A stretch of DNA of 64,000 bases. It comes from CAYRFQ01 sp964423615 (lineage in GTDB: Bacteria; Planctomycetota; Planctomycetia; Gemmatales; Gemmataceae). Both the position numbers and the translations under genes were made by a program. Shown one piece after another: positions 1 through 9,550 of this stretch (within the stretch, counting starts at the first letter, position 1; each line of letters starts with the position of its first letter). The stretch spans positions 1-64,000 of the forward strand of contig CAYRFQ010000002.1 in assembly GCA_964423615.1 (NCBI GenBank). Direction: 5' to 3'. The notes under the pieces are model-generated. The model saw only the letters and a list, made by a program, of their open reading frames with translations, had not been told where the DNA came from and ran no database searches.

Positions 1-27
1 TTTCGGATCTCTGGGCGAAGAAAATAT

Positions 28-648
28 ATGCGATTTGTGCGAAACTCGAACTTACGCGTCGAGGTCGAATTTGCCCTCGGAACGGCGGTTCGGGAGCGGC
101 TAGTTGACTTGGTGAAAAGCCTGCCCACCGAGTGGCGGGCTGCTGCTGGTTTGCCGTTTGATGTCATTCTTCACAATTGTGGGCCTGAGAAGATCAAGGT
201 CATCAAAGTCGTTCGGATGCTCACGGGATTCGGATTAAAAGAAGCTAAAACTTTGGTCGAAGCCTGTCCTCGAATTGCCCTGAAGAACCAAACGTGGGAA
301 GCAGCCGACTCAGCACGAAGTGTACTCGAAGAGGCCTTGGCAACTGTTGAGGTGGTGATTTCCGAGAACCACGATTTGACCTCTGTTTGTTTCGATCCTT
401 CCTCAGGATCAGATGACCCGAAATGGTTGGTCCTTGTTGAATGTGGATCCGAGAAGATTCGAGTGATAAGGGAGATTCGCGTCGTCACTGGGCTGGAGCT
501 TCAGGAGGCCATTGTTCTTGTCGAATTGACTCCAAGCATTGTGATGCAACATACTTCTCTCGCGGTCCTCGAAGATGTAGCTGAAAGGTTTGCGAAGATT
601 CCAGGGTGCCAAGTATTGGTCGCGGACAAGATTCCGAATGTATTTTGA
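28..648 (+). CDS. Protein with two tandem ribosomal L7/L12 C-terminal-like domains
   Basis: A 206-residue protein with two copies of the fold that ends ribosomal protein L7/L12. The first copy (about residues 44-110) carries GPEKIKVIKVVR followed by TGFGLKEAKTLVE; the second (about 135-200) carries GSEKIRVIREIR followed by TGLELQEAIVLVE. These match the L7/L12 pattern of a Lys/Ile-rich helix and a GLKEAK turn. The L7/L12 N-terminal dimerisation domain and flexible hinge are absent, so this is not the ribosomal stalk protein itself. In L7/L12 this domain contacts translational GTPases; whether these copies do so is inference. The ATG is at the window edge, with no neighbour visible upstream. 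The domain assignment is solid; the role is unknown. Confidence 0.8.
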   Translation: MRFVRNSNLRVEVEFALGTAVRERLVDLVKSLPTEWRAAAGLPFDVILHNCGPEKIKVIKVVRMLTGFGLKEAKTLVEACPRIALKNQTWEAADSARSVLEEALATVEVVISENHDLTSVCFDPSSGSDDPKWLVLVECGSEKIRVIREIRVVTGLELQEAIVLVELTPSIVMQHTSLAVLEDVAERFAKIPGCQVLVADKIPNVF

Positions 649-1109
649 TCAGCGCGGTGGACGTCGACAGGTCGTTTGTGATCTTCGCGTGCCGCAAGCT
701 ACTCGTCATTCGCCACAAAAAAACGGTTACCGAATCATTTCGTGTGCCGTGTTTTTTCAAAACCACGGAGAACCCGTCCTCAAAGTTCAAAGAAATTCAA
801 GAAAATGCTAGGCTGCCGCGACCATTTCGGTTATATCATGGTAGAAAGATAACGATCTATCGCCCATCTCAAACTCATGTGTTCGTAATATTGGCTCAAT
901 AGTTCATTAATCGCTCAATTCGCTCAGTCCGTATCCGCAAATAACTAGTTAAACACATGCTTCTGTGTGTATAGGTTTCTAGTCCGAACGAACTGGCTTC
1001 GCCCAACTCATGAATTTACGAGACGCAGCCCGATACTAGGGAGGCTGTCTCTTTGTGGCATGGGTTCGTAATTTGGTGATCTTTGTGTAACCCTGGCGAG
1101 GACAAAGTT
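649..1109. other. Gene-poor gap
   Basis: This 461-base stretch between the L7/L12-like gene and the CBS gene shows only short overlapping open frames without family resemblance or convincing ribosome binding sites. I see no repeat or hairpin in it. It presumably holds the promoter of the CBS gene. Confidence 0.5.
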
Positions 1110-1547
1110 ATGGCAACGGTAGAAGAACTTCTGCGAGGAAAAGGCACGAGCGTTCACCGCATCAGCCCCGAGACGAGCGTTTACGATGCGGCTTGTGTAA
1201 TGAATCAACACAGGGTGGGAAGTCTACTTGTGGAAGAAGACGACCGACTCGTTGGTATCTTCACGGAACGCGATATTCTTCAGCGTGTGGTGGCTCAAAG
1301 GCGGGATGCTGATGACACTCTCGTGCGGTATGTAATGACAACGGAAGTCGCATGTTGCCATTTGCACACCAGTGTTGACGAAGCCCGAGGCGTCATGAAG
1401 AATCGGCGGATTCGACACCTCCCGGTTGTTGACGGGCAAGGTAGTATTCTCGGATTGATTTCGATTGGCGATCTCAATGCTCATGAGAATACGACCCAGG
1501 AAAAGACGATTTCTTTGCTGGAGCAGTATATTGCCGGTCGAGTTTGA
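1110..1547 (+). CDS. CBS-domain pair protein
   Basis: A 145-residue stand-alone protein made of two CBS motifs. The first (about residues 8-60) includes VYDAACVMNQHRVGSLLVEEDDRL and GIFTERDILQRVV; the second (about 75-125) includes ARGVMKNRRIRHLPVVDG and LGLISIGDL. The TERD and SIGD turns are the usual ends of each motif. CBS pairs bind adenosyl ligands (AMP, ATP, SAM) or NAD and commonly act as energy sensors; the ligand cannot be read here. I chose the ATG at 1110, preceded by GAGG about 10 bases upstream, over a TTG at 1083 that would add nine residues. It is monocistronic as far as can be seen, with the RND operon convergent downstream. Confidence 0.87.
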   Translation: MATVEELLRGKGTSVHRISPETSVYDAACVMNQHRVGSLLVEEDDRLVGIFTERDILQRVVAQRRDADDTLVRYVMTTEVACCHLHTSVDEARGVMKNRRIRHLPVVDGQGSILGLISIGDLNAHENTTQEKTISLLEQYIAGRV

Positions 1548-1704
1548 CGCTTAGTGCACAAACTGCCATTGGTTGCTAAGCGGTCGGCTGATTGTGTTCT
1601 GTTGAACATTTTTGAAATGAGTTTGATCCGAATTTGTCCCCAAATCGTTTTGGCGTTCAAGGCAGGGCCGTTCAATCACATTTGGCTCTGCCCCAGAACG
1701 TTCC

Positions 1705-4700
1705 TTACCCGCGGATTCCCGAGCTAGTGACAGACCCTTCGGCTTGATGAGGCCCGAATGGATGCCCTCCATCGCTCCGAACGTCGGATGGAATCGAACC
1801 GGAAATATCCTCGTTGGTCTCCATCCCAACCGACTCAGCCACGGAATTACCCAATTGCATCGCTAAACTGAAGAAGGCTGGAACCACGATCAACGTGACG
1901 ACTGTCGAAACCAACAAACCGCCCAGAACGACGGCACCCAAACCCCGGTATAGTTCGCTTCCCGACCCTGGAAACAGGACTAACGGGATAAGACCGAAAA
2001 GTGTCGTGGTGGTCGTCATAAAGATCGGACGGATGCGGTTGCGGACACTTTCAAGGATTGCTTTGTCCATCGGCATCTGTTCTTCACGCATGTGCACGAG
2101 GGCTTGTTCGACGATTAAGATCGGGTTGTTCACCACCGTACCGATCAAGATCACGAACCCAAGCATTGTCAACACGTCGAGAGCCTGGAACGTAAATAAG
2201 TTCAACAACCACAACCCAAGAAAACCACCGACCGCGCCGAGTGGCACACTCATGATGATCACCAACGGGTACACCCACGATTCGAATAAAGCTGCCATGA
2301 GTAGGTAGGTGATCAAGATTGCCAGAACGAAGTTTAAGTACAGTGCATCCCAAGTAGCCCTGAGCTTGTCTGCCGTCCCGGCCAAGTTGATTTGATAGAG
2401 TCCCCCTTTAAGCTTACCTTGCTGGATCATGGGAGTGATGATTTGTTGTTGCAACCGGCCCATGGCATCCTCGAGAGCAATCTTCTGAGGGGGAGATACC
2501 TGGATCGTGATAGCGCGTTGTCGTTCGCGGTGGTTTACTTGCTCGGGACCACTGCTCGTGAACGCATGAGCCAAAGCACGAAGGGGTACAGGGATGTTCC
2601 CCTTACGGGTCGCAATCGGCAAGTCGTCGAGGTCTTGCGTTTCCCGGTAGAACATGTCCACATCCCCTTTTTTGGAAGGGAAGGGATCCTTACCGATGAT
2701 CCGCAAATCGATCTTGTCGCTGCCCACGAAAAAGTCGGTAGCATACGCCCCGTCGATTAGTGCATCGACCGTGTAACCGATTTCGTCGGCTTTCATTCCC
2801 ATTTCTGCAGCTTGCTCACGTTTCGGTACGATGTGAAATTCCGGGCTATTTAAATCGAGACTGGGTTTGGGAAATGCCTGGCACCCGGGCACGACGTTTT
2901 GCACATCGACGATGACTTCTTGTCCGAGTTTAATGAGGTGTTTCAAATCGGGGCCAGTGATCTCAACATCAATGGTACGACTGGCCGCTAAACCCTGTTC
3001 GAACAGGCTCGATTGATTGGCAATCACAAATGTACCTGGTTCCCCGCTCGCGACTTTCTGTACGAGTGGTACCAATTCCCCAGCTCGTTGTGGGTCGGCG
3101 GCACGCAAGCCCATGAAGATCGTCCGACCGCGGACGACGAAGAAGTAATCCCCCACCGGGGGGAACTCCATGTCGTAGTTTTTGATCGATTCCTTATCGT
3201 GGTCCCAGTAGGGTCGCAACCGGTTCTCGATGCGGGCACCCATGCCGATCATTTCATCGATGTTGTATCCCGGTGGAGGCAACATGATACCGAACACAAG
3301 ATTACGGTTTCCTGTTGGCAAGTACTCGACCTTCGGGATCAGTGTCCAACTCAACGCGATCGATCCCAGAGCGAAACCAACGACCACGATCAACCGGAGC
3401 AGAACGCTTTTCTGCAGCCACCCATTCAGGTCAACTATCAGATGCACGAAACCATTGCCGAAGGCCGACAGCGGCGACAACAATATTCCAACAAAAGACC
3501 GGCTCGTTTTATGTGATGTTTGTTGGCCGTTATCGCTTGGATCCTCGGGCGTTGGAGTTCGTTTCGCCAGGAGTCGAGCTGTTGCCGTCGGAATTAACGT
3601 CATCGAAACTAACAAGGACAATGCGATTCCACAACTAATCGCCAGAGCGATGTCGCGGAACAACTGCCCAGCCTCTTCTTCCACGAACAACACTGGGATG
3701 AAGACGGCTAGAGTTGTCAAGGTCGAAGCCAACACCGCGCCCAAAACCTCTTTCGAGCCTTTGACTGCAGCAGTGAACCGGGACTCCCCCAGTTGGTAGT
3801 GTCGGTAGATGTTCTCTAACACCACGACGGCGTTGTCCACGAGCATACCCACAGCAAACGCAAGGCCGGCGAGGCTGATGACGTTGAGAGATCGGCCCAT
3901 CAAATACAGCATCAAAAATGTCCCAACGATACTCGTTGGGATCGCCAGGGCAATTACGAACGTCGATCGGATACTTCGCAGGAAGATCAACAACACGGCG
4001 ATCGTCAACAGTCCCCCGACGATGATGTTGTTCTGGACCAAACCAACGGCGGAATTAATGTACTCGGTCTCGTCGTACACTTGAAGTAACTCGAGTTGCC
4101 GTTGCTTGAGCACGCCTTCGTTGAGTTCTTTCGTGGCGGCTTTCAACCCATCCATCACGTCAATGACGTTGGCCCCTGATTCACGTATGGCGTTTACTGC
4201 TAACCGTTGTGTTCCGAAACGCCGGACCAGCCCATCGGGTTTCTTGTATCCTTTCTGAACGGTTGCCACATCTCGCACATACACAGGAGCATCATCGATG
4301 TGCTTGATGACGGTATCCTCGATGTCCTTGATCGTTCGGAATTGGCCAAGTGTTCGGATGACATAACGTCGCCTTCCTTGTCGATAATCTCCCCCTGAGG
4401 TATCCTTGTTTTGCTGGCGGAGGGCGTCGCGAACGTCATTCACAGTTATTTGCCGGGCGGCGAGTTTTTCGACATCGACGATGACTTGCATCTCTTCTTC
4501 GCGGCCACCGAAAATGTTCGAATCAGAGACTCCTTTCACACGCTCGAAGCGCGCTTCGATCACATCCTCGGCAAACTTTCGAAGTTTCGGAATTTCGATA
4601 TCTGGTGGAAGAAGTTGTTGGAACTCGGGATGTGTTTTCGCCAGTCGAACGAGCCTGGCGTAGGCGACACCTTCGTTAAATGTATTCTCGACCTGAGCGA

Positions 4701-5196
4701 GTTGTTCGGCGAGTTGAGGATACTGTTGCTTGAAGGCAGCAATCTTATCCCGACTGGGAGGACGCGGACTCAAGATGAACCACGCGATGGGGCGATCACC
4801 AAGGTTGGCCGTTTTGATGACCGGTTCGTCGGCGTCTTCGGGATATTCACGGACTTGTTGTAAACGCGTATTGGCCTTTAAAAGGGCCTCACGCATATCC
4901 GTTCCAACAGCAAACTCCATCGTGATCGACCCCGACGAATCTTTCGATTCCGAGGTCATCTTCGTCATGCCTTCGACGCCCTTGAGTTGTTTCTCTTGCT
5001 CTTGAACGATCTCTCGTTCGACTTCATAAGCGCTAGCACCTGGCCAGCTCGTTTCGATCGTCAGCGTCGGGGTTTGGACCTCCGGCGTCAGTTGCATCGG
5101 CATCCGAAATAACGCGATGAACCCGAACAAAGCGAGGAGTAACATCCCCACGGTGACCTTAACAGGATTTCGAACAATGGCTTCAGTGAAGTTCAT
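1705..5196 (-). CDS. RND-family efflux transporter permease (AcrB/HAE1-like)
   Basis: A 1163-residue inner-membrane pump of the AcrB/MexB superfamily, which exports small molecules using the proton gradient. It has the family layout: a first membrane helix near the N-terminus, a large periplasmic porter domain beginning TPEVQTPTLTIETSWPGASA, a six-helix block with GLAFAVGMLVDNAVVVLENI (TM4), a second porter domain and a second six-helix block with LIGTVVNNPILIVEQA (TM10). The AcrB TM4 pair Asp407-Asp408 reads Asp-Asn and the TM10 Lys940 position appears to be Asn. It is longer than AcrB (1049 residues), with an insertion of about 50 residues in the first porter domain after NLGDRPIAWFILS and a polar C-terminal tail. 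The adaptor gene lies 60 bases upstream in the same direction. Substrate unknown. Confidence 0.93.
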   Translation of the reverse strand: MNFTEAIVRNPVKVTVGMLLLALFGFIALFRMPMQLTPEVQTPTLTIETSWPGASAYEVEREIVQEQEKQLKGVEGMTKMTSESKDSSGSITMEFAVGTDMREALLKANTRLQQVREYPEDADEPVIKTANLGDRPIAWFILSPRPPSRDKIAAFKQQYPQLAEQLAQVENTFNEGVAYARLVRLAKTHPEFQQLLPPDIEIPKLRKFAEDVIEARFERVKGVSDSNIFGGREEEMQVIVDVEKLAARQITVNDVRDALRQQNKDTSGGDYRQGRRRYVIRTLGQFRTIKDIEDTVIKHIDDAPVYVRDVATVQKGYKKPDGLVRRFGTQRLAVNAIRESGANVIDVMDGLKAATKELNEGVLKQRQLELLQVYDETEYINSAVGLVQNNIIVGGLLTIAVLLIFLRSIRSTFVIALAIPTSIVGTFLMLYLMGRSLNVISLAGLAFAVGMLVDNAVVVLENIYRHYQLGESRFTAAVKGSKEVLGAVLASTLTTLAVFIPVLFVEEEAGQLFRDIALAISCGIALSLLVSMTLIPTATARLLAKRTPTPEDPSDNGQQTSHKTSRSFVGILLSPLSAFGNGFVHLIVDLNGWLQKSVLLRLIVVVGFALGSIALSWTLIPKVEYLPTGNRNLVFGIMLPPPGYNIDEMIGMGARIENRLRPYWDHDKESIKNYDMEFPPVGDYFFVVRGRTIFMGLRAADPQRAGELVPLVQKVASGEPGTFVIANQSSLFEQGLAASRTIDVEITGPDLKHLIKLGQEVIVDVQNVVPGCQAFPKPSLDLNSPEFHIVPKREQAAEMGMKADEIGYTVDALIDGAYATDFFVGSDKIDLRIIGKDPFPSKKGDVDMFYRETQDLDDLPIATRKGNIPVPLRALAHAFTSSGPEQVNHRERQRAITIQVSPPQKIALEDAMGRLQQQIITPMIQQGKLKGGLYQINLAGTADKLRATWDALYLNFVLAILITYLLMAALFESWVYPLVIIMSVPLGAVGGFLGLWLLNLFTFQALDVLTMLGFVILIGTVVNNPILIVEQALVHMREEQMPMDKAILESVRNRIRPIFMTTTTTLFGLIPLVLFPGSGSELYRGLGAVVLGGLLVSTVVTLIVVPAFFSLAMQLGNSVAESVGMETNEDISGSIPSDVRSDGGHPFGPHQAEGSVTSSGIRG

Positions 5197-5256
5197 ATTG
5201 ATTGCCTGAGTGTGATGGCTGCCTCGGAGTCGATACTGGTAGTCCGCTATGCTGGT

Positions 5257-6588
5257 TTACTCGGTTCGCACGGGTTGCCCTGGACGCAATCGTTCATTCC
5301 CTTGAGTGACGACCACGGCTCCCTCGGTGACGTTCCCAATGACTTCGACGAAGTCTCCACTGGACACCCCAAGCGTAACTGGAACGAGCTTGGCTTTTCC
5401 ATCCTCGACGAGGTAGATAATACTTCGCTGGCCTTCTCTTGAGACCTCAGTCAGGTCTTGGCCTTGCAGGACAAGCGCATCCCGCGGAACAAAAAGCCCT
5501 GACTTTCTCTCGGCGACAGGCAATTCGACGCGAGCCATCATGTCAGCCTTGATCAAAGGTTTGGAGTTCCGCACCCAGAAGAATTCAAAATTCCCCACGG
5601 GAAGCATTTCGTTCTTCACCCGAACTTTCATGGGGAAGGTACGAGTTGTGCGAGTAGCCCTGGGGACGATCAGAGACACCTCTCCATCGAAAGTTTTGTT
5701 CACGGCAGGAACTTCCACACGCACCTTGTCACCAACTCTAATGAAGGGCGTGTAGTCTTCCAACACGGCTACTTGCACGTCGACGTAATCGAGTTCAGCG
5801 ATTTCGGCAATCAAGGCTCCTTGCAACACCCATTCGCCGGCCTCGGTATATTCGCGAACGACATACCCATCGAACGGCGACTTTAAGGTATACAGGCTCT
5901 TCTGAGTGGCCAATCTATTGACTTCGGCTTGGGCAGCCTCGACCTTGGCCTTCGCCTGGTCATGTCTGGTCTCACGAGGTGTGCCCAAAAGGGCCATTTG
6001 GGCCTCTGATTCTGTTACGGAAGCTTGGGCTCTTTCCTTGAAAGCCTTTGCTTCAGCCAATTTATCGACGCTCTCAGCTCCCCGAACATACGATGCATTG
6101 ACCACAGACAAGCGAAGCTCTTCGTAAGCGAGAATCGCCGACCGCATTGCAAGCTGAGCCCGCACTCGCTTCTTATCCTCGTCCCAAGATTGTAGGAGTT
6201 CGGCCAGTTCGGCTTTGCGGACTTTCAACAACGCCTCGGCGGCATCGTATTCGGACTGGATCGTCTTGGTTCGTAATTGGGCAATCGGCTGGCCACCCGC
6301 AACGCGGTCGCCTTCATTGATGAGAAACTCTTCGACTCGTCCACTGGCGGCGCTTCCGACCTTACTGATCCGGGTCGGCATCACGTTTCCGACGAACGTT
6401 TGGTGAGGTTGGACTTCTTTTCGGACGACTTTACCAACGTGGATGAGAGCTGGCCCAAATCCACCTTTCTTCCCATCCGACTGATTTGATTCATTTGTTT
6501 GCTGGGTGTAGTACCAGAATCCACCTCCCGATGCGACAACCAGCACCAGCAGGAGTAACGCTACGAGTCGAATCGATCCACGTTTCAT
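5257..6588 (-). CDS. RND efflux periplasmic adaptor (HlyD/AcrA-like)
   Basis: A 443-residue membrane-fusion protein that links the RND permease to an outer-membrane channel. It opens with one hydrophobic helix (about residues 7-27). The lipoyl half-motifs are SAASGRVEEFLINEGDRVAGG and, after a long alpha-helical hairpin (about 100-215), YTLKSPFDGYVVREYTEAGEW. A beta-barrel and membrane-proximal domain follow, ending with GNERLRPGQPVRTE. The ATG has a strong GAGGAG Shine-Dalgarno nine bases upstream. It is the first gene of a two-gene operon with the permease. No outer-membrane factor is encoded nearby, so a TolC-like partner must be supplied from elsewhere. Confidence 0.93.
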   Translation of the reverse strand: MKRGSIRLVALLLLVLVVASGGGFWYYTQQTNESNQSDGKKGGFGPALIHVGKVVRKEVQPHQTFVGNVMPTRISKVGSAASGRVEEFLINEGDRVAGGQPIAQLRTKTIQSEYDAAEALLKVRKAELAELLQSWDEDKKRVRAQLAMRSAILAYEELRLSVVNASYVRGAESVDKLAEAKAFKERAQASVTESEAQMALLGTPRETRHDQAKAKVEAAQAEVNRLATQKSLYTLKSPFDGYVVREYTEAGEWVLQGALIAEIAELDYVDVQVAVLEDYTPFIRVGDKVRVEVPAVNKTFDGEVSLIVPRATRTTRTFPMKVRVKNEMLPVGNFEFFWVRNSKPLIKADMMARVELPVAERKSGLFVPRDALVLQGQDLTEVSREGQRSIIYLVEDGKAKLVPVTLGVSSGDFVEVIGNVTEGAVVVTQGNERLRPGQPVRTE

Positions 6589-8239
6589 CAGAGATTACTC
6601 CTCTCCGTCCAGCAACGCATTGATCCAAAAGACGCAATGGAACTTCACAATTGCTTATTACCATTAGACGACTCCACCTCCTATTGTGTTACAGGCTGTC
6701 GAGCCGAGTTTCGAGTATTCTGGCGGATGGTAGTGATTGTTGTTCGCGTTAATACGAGTTATTTGAACTCAGGCCTGACATCACCTGTCCCCTGAAAGGA
6801 TGAGCAAACGCTTGCATTCTAGTCCATAACAATTTCATTTCCTCAACCGAACGAATCCATCTCCTGCGTCTGCCCGTCGAAGACAGTCAGCGTAAAAAAC
6901 TGCGTGAAATGACAAGAAAACAGCAGTAAAACGACAACTTTACGTAGTGGAACTGCACCTTTCACTTTTTCTGTCCGTCCGAATTTGCATATCTCTATAT
7001 AACAACAGATTGCGGAAAAATGACTTCCGATAAATGCCGCAAATCGAAGGTTTTGCCGTTGTTCTGACGTGTTCAAGATTCTCTCTGCGTATCTCCAAAT
7101 ACTGTGATAAGAATTGACATGGTGTCATTTTACAAAAAAAGACTACTCTCTGTAACTCTATAAAATGTGTTCAATCCCATGCCCGGCACTCCACAAGGAG
7201 CATACCACTCAAGAACGACAGGCTGTTCGGCGACCATGCCTGAGTGAAAACGATCTCGACCAAGTTTACTCAGAAACCGAGACTGTTGGGAGGTAGCGGT
7301 TTGCGGTCTATTGCTCCCAAACGTAGGGCCGGGGGACAAAATCCTGCCCTCAGGCTCCAAGGTTCCGCCGCAATCCCGCGGCAAAGAGGCTCTACTCAGA
7401 CTTCTCCAACAAATGCGATTCCAATTGGAACAGATTTCAACCCAAAGTAACAACTTTCCGCAAAAGTAGCCAACCTGACAACTGATGTCATGGATTTCGG
7501 AAGATTCTTTCACACCGATTGTTTAGTATTTTGTGTTTTGAAGAGTGTCGAACTTCGTTGGGATCTTCTGAGCCAAACGGCACCCTGTTCCGATTCGGGA
7601 CTGCCGGTTCTTTTAGTCTTCGAATAATTTTGGGCAGTCGTCCCTTCGCCGTTATCGAATCCTCGGGGAATAGTCACCGACCTCAAAGCCCTACCGTTGA
7701 AAACTCCCAATACCGTCCGACGTCAGTTGGCCATCGAGATTGAAGTCCTTGGTCGTGTGGTTTTGAACCAAAGGTCCATTGGTGCACAAGGGCCTGTCTC
7801 AAGTAAAGGAAACATTAAAATGAACATTAGTTTACATTGGTAACATTGGTCACAGAAGCCGAGAAAACACAGATCCTTTGGCGGCAAATCGCTTCGAGCA
7901 CCCGAGGGTTGGCGCCTAAATGTCACTGCAAGGTCGATCTACCCAAAGCTTGGATGACACGAGCCCATCCGCCGGCAATTTCCTGGCGAACGATCGATTC
8001 CAACAATCCGATCCACTCAATTTTTTGCGAGCGTGACACGCCACCTTTTTGTCCTTATCGCACCTTTTTCTTCAAGTTTTTTTCGGCAATTCTTCCACTC
8101 CTTGCCAATGTTCTGCAACCCGCATAGAGTAAGGTCAATGTAAAATGGGCTTGCGTCGATCGGACGGTGGACAGGTCTTTTATTGGCCGAAAAATCTAAC
8201 ATTCGATCGTTGACATATTTGGATAGAGGCGAACGGATC
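6589..8239. other. Long gene-poor region between the RND operon and the nuo cluster
   Basis: About 1.65 kb with only short, unconvincing open frames on both strands. Two items stand out. On the minus strand near 7683-7790 a frame reads NGPLVQNHTTKDFNLDGQL before a stop, which resembles the calcium-loop repeat of dockerin-like ends of planctomycete secreted proteins and looks like a decayed gene end. Near 7364 the string GGTTCCGCCGCAAT followed by CCCG recurs in near-identical form near 61500. The region also carries divergent promoters for the RND operon and possibly the nuo cluster. I see no RNA gene. Confidence 0.45.
7683..7790 (-). pseudogene. Possible remnant of a dockerin-like C-terminus
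   Basis: Read on the minus strand, a short frame gives TKDFNLDGQLTSDGIGSFQR followed by a stop. The DxNxDG core resembles the first calcium-binding loop of dockerin-like repeats that end many planctomycete exported proteins. No start codon, signal peptide or second repeat is joined to it, so I read it as a leftover fragment rather than a working gene. The resemblance rests on a single motif and could be chance. Confidence 0.25.
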
Positions 8240-9511
8240 GTGGAAACGCTCTGGAACTCGATCAGCTCCTGGTATTACTGGCCCCTTGCGTTTGGCGTTA
8301 TTGCGGCTGGCTTGCTCATGGGATGGATGCTAGTCCACGCCGTGTTTGCTGTTTGGATGGAGCGAAAGGTAGCCGGTCGCATTCAAGACCGGACTGGCCC
8401 CACTCGTGTGGGTGGAAAATTCGGTTGGCTCCAAACGCTTGCCGACGGAATAAAGCTCCTAACGAAGGAAGACATCACTCCTGGCTCGGCAGATAAGTTG
8501 CTGTTCCGCATGGGGCCCTATATTGTTCTTGTGGGCTCGTTCACAGCGTTCATGGCTCTTCCGTTCGGCTTTGGCGTTGTTGCCCAGAACATGAACATCG
8601 CGTTGCTCTTCATTCTCGCTGTGCTCTCAACCGAAGTATTCGGGATCATCTTGATTGGATACGGCTCGGGAAGTAAGTGGTCACTCTTTGGTGGCATGCG
8701 GGAGGCCGCCCAGATGGTGAGCTACGAAATCCCCATGGCAATTTGTTTGATCGTTCCTGTTATTGTCGCCTCCACGCTGAACTTGAGTACCTTCGTTACC
8801 CAACAATATTTGATTTGGGACTGGCTCGTCTTCCGCGACCCTTTCACATTCACAGCCTTTTGGTTGTATTACACGTGTGCGCTGGCGAGTTGTAAGCGAG
8901 CGCCGTTCGATTTGGCCGAAGCCGAGAGCGAGTTAGTCGCTGGATTTCACACCGAATACAGCGGGTTCCGTTGGCTCGTCATCTTCATGGCTGAATACGG
9001 CAGCATGTTCCTCGTCAGCGGAATCGCCAGCATCGTCTTCCTTGGTGGTTGGAACCTCGGGTTTCTCCCGGCGGATCCTGCCGTGATGCTTGGCGAGTGG
9101 GCTCAACTTGGAATTCTGGGATACGTCTTGGGGAACCTGCTGAACGTTGCCGTGTTCCTCTTCAAAGGCGTCTTCCTCGTGTTTGTGATGATGTGGGTTC
9201 GCTGGACACTACCTCGGCTGCGTATCGACCAGGTCATGATGACCTGCCTCAAATACATCTTACCAATTAGCTGTGCATTGTTGCTTGCCGTATCACTGTG
9301 GCGTTTGGCCGTCCCCTCGATGGTACAGTACGGTTTTCGCTACGTCGCCTTTGGACTGTCGGTCCTCGGCATCGTGATGGTGGTCTCGCGGTGGATTTCT
9401 TGGAGCCAAGAACCCCCGATGCAAGGGATGCCAGGAATGTGGCGGACCTCCGGAGTACTGGGGTATCACGGGTCGCGGCCTCCCGGTCGGGCTCAGAAGA
9501 CAGAAGGATGA
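8240..9511 (+). CDS. nuoH: NADH-quinone oxidoreductase subunit H (complex I)
   Basis: The membrane subunit that, with NuoB/D/I, forms the quinone-binding chamber of complex I. Recognisable signatures are VWMERKVAGRIQDRTGPTRVG near the N-terminus, the loop LQTLADGIKLLTKED, the segment MREAAQMVSYEIP and the acidic loop APFDLAEAESELVAGFHTEY. About eight hydrophobic helices are visible. I chose the GTG at 8240, which has AGAGG ten bases upstream and gives a family-like beginning (423 residues); a TTG at 8183 would add 19 residues with no comparable ribosome site. It heads a run H-J-K-L-M-N. The next gene is nuoJ after only 39 bases, so nuoI, usually found here, is missing from this position. Confidence 0.95.
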   Translation: METLWNSISSWYYWPLAFGVIAAGLLMGWMLVHAVFAVWMERKVAGRIQDRTGPTRVGGKFGWLQTLADGIKLLTKEDITPGSADKLLFRMGPYIVLVGSFTAFMALPFGFGVVAQNMNIALLFILAVLSTEVFGIILIGYGSGSKWSLFGGMREAAQMVSYEIPMAICLIVPVIVASTLNLSTFVTQQYLIWDWLVFRDPFTFTAFWLYYTCALASCKRAPFDLAEAESELVAGFHTEYSGFRWLVIFMAEYGSMFLVSGIASIVFLGGWNLGFLPADPAVMLGEWAQLGILGYVLGNLLNVAVFLFKGVFLVFVMMWVRWTLPRLRIDQVMMTCLKYILPISCALLLAVSLWRLAVPSMVQYGFRYVAFGLSVLGIVMVVSRWISWSQEPPMQGMPGMWRTSGVLGYHGSRPPGRAQKTEG

Positions 9512-9550
9512 GTTTTTCCCTCTTCCGAGAAAAACACGGTTGCTAATCCC

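Noticed and set aside
2392..4863. Plus-strand frames opposite the RND permease
   Set aside because: Antisense shadows; compositionally odd and lacking ribosome sites.
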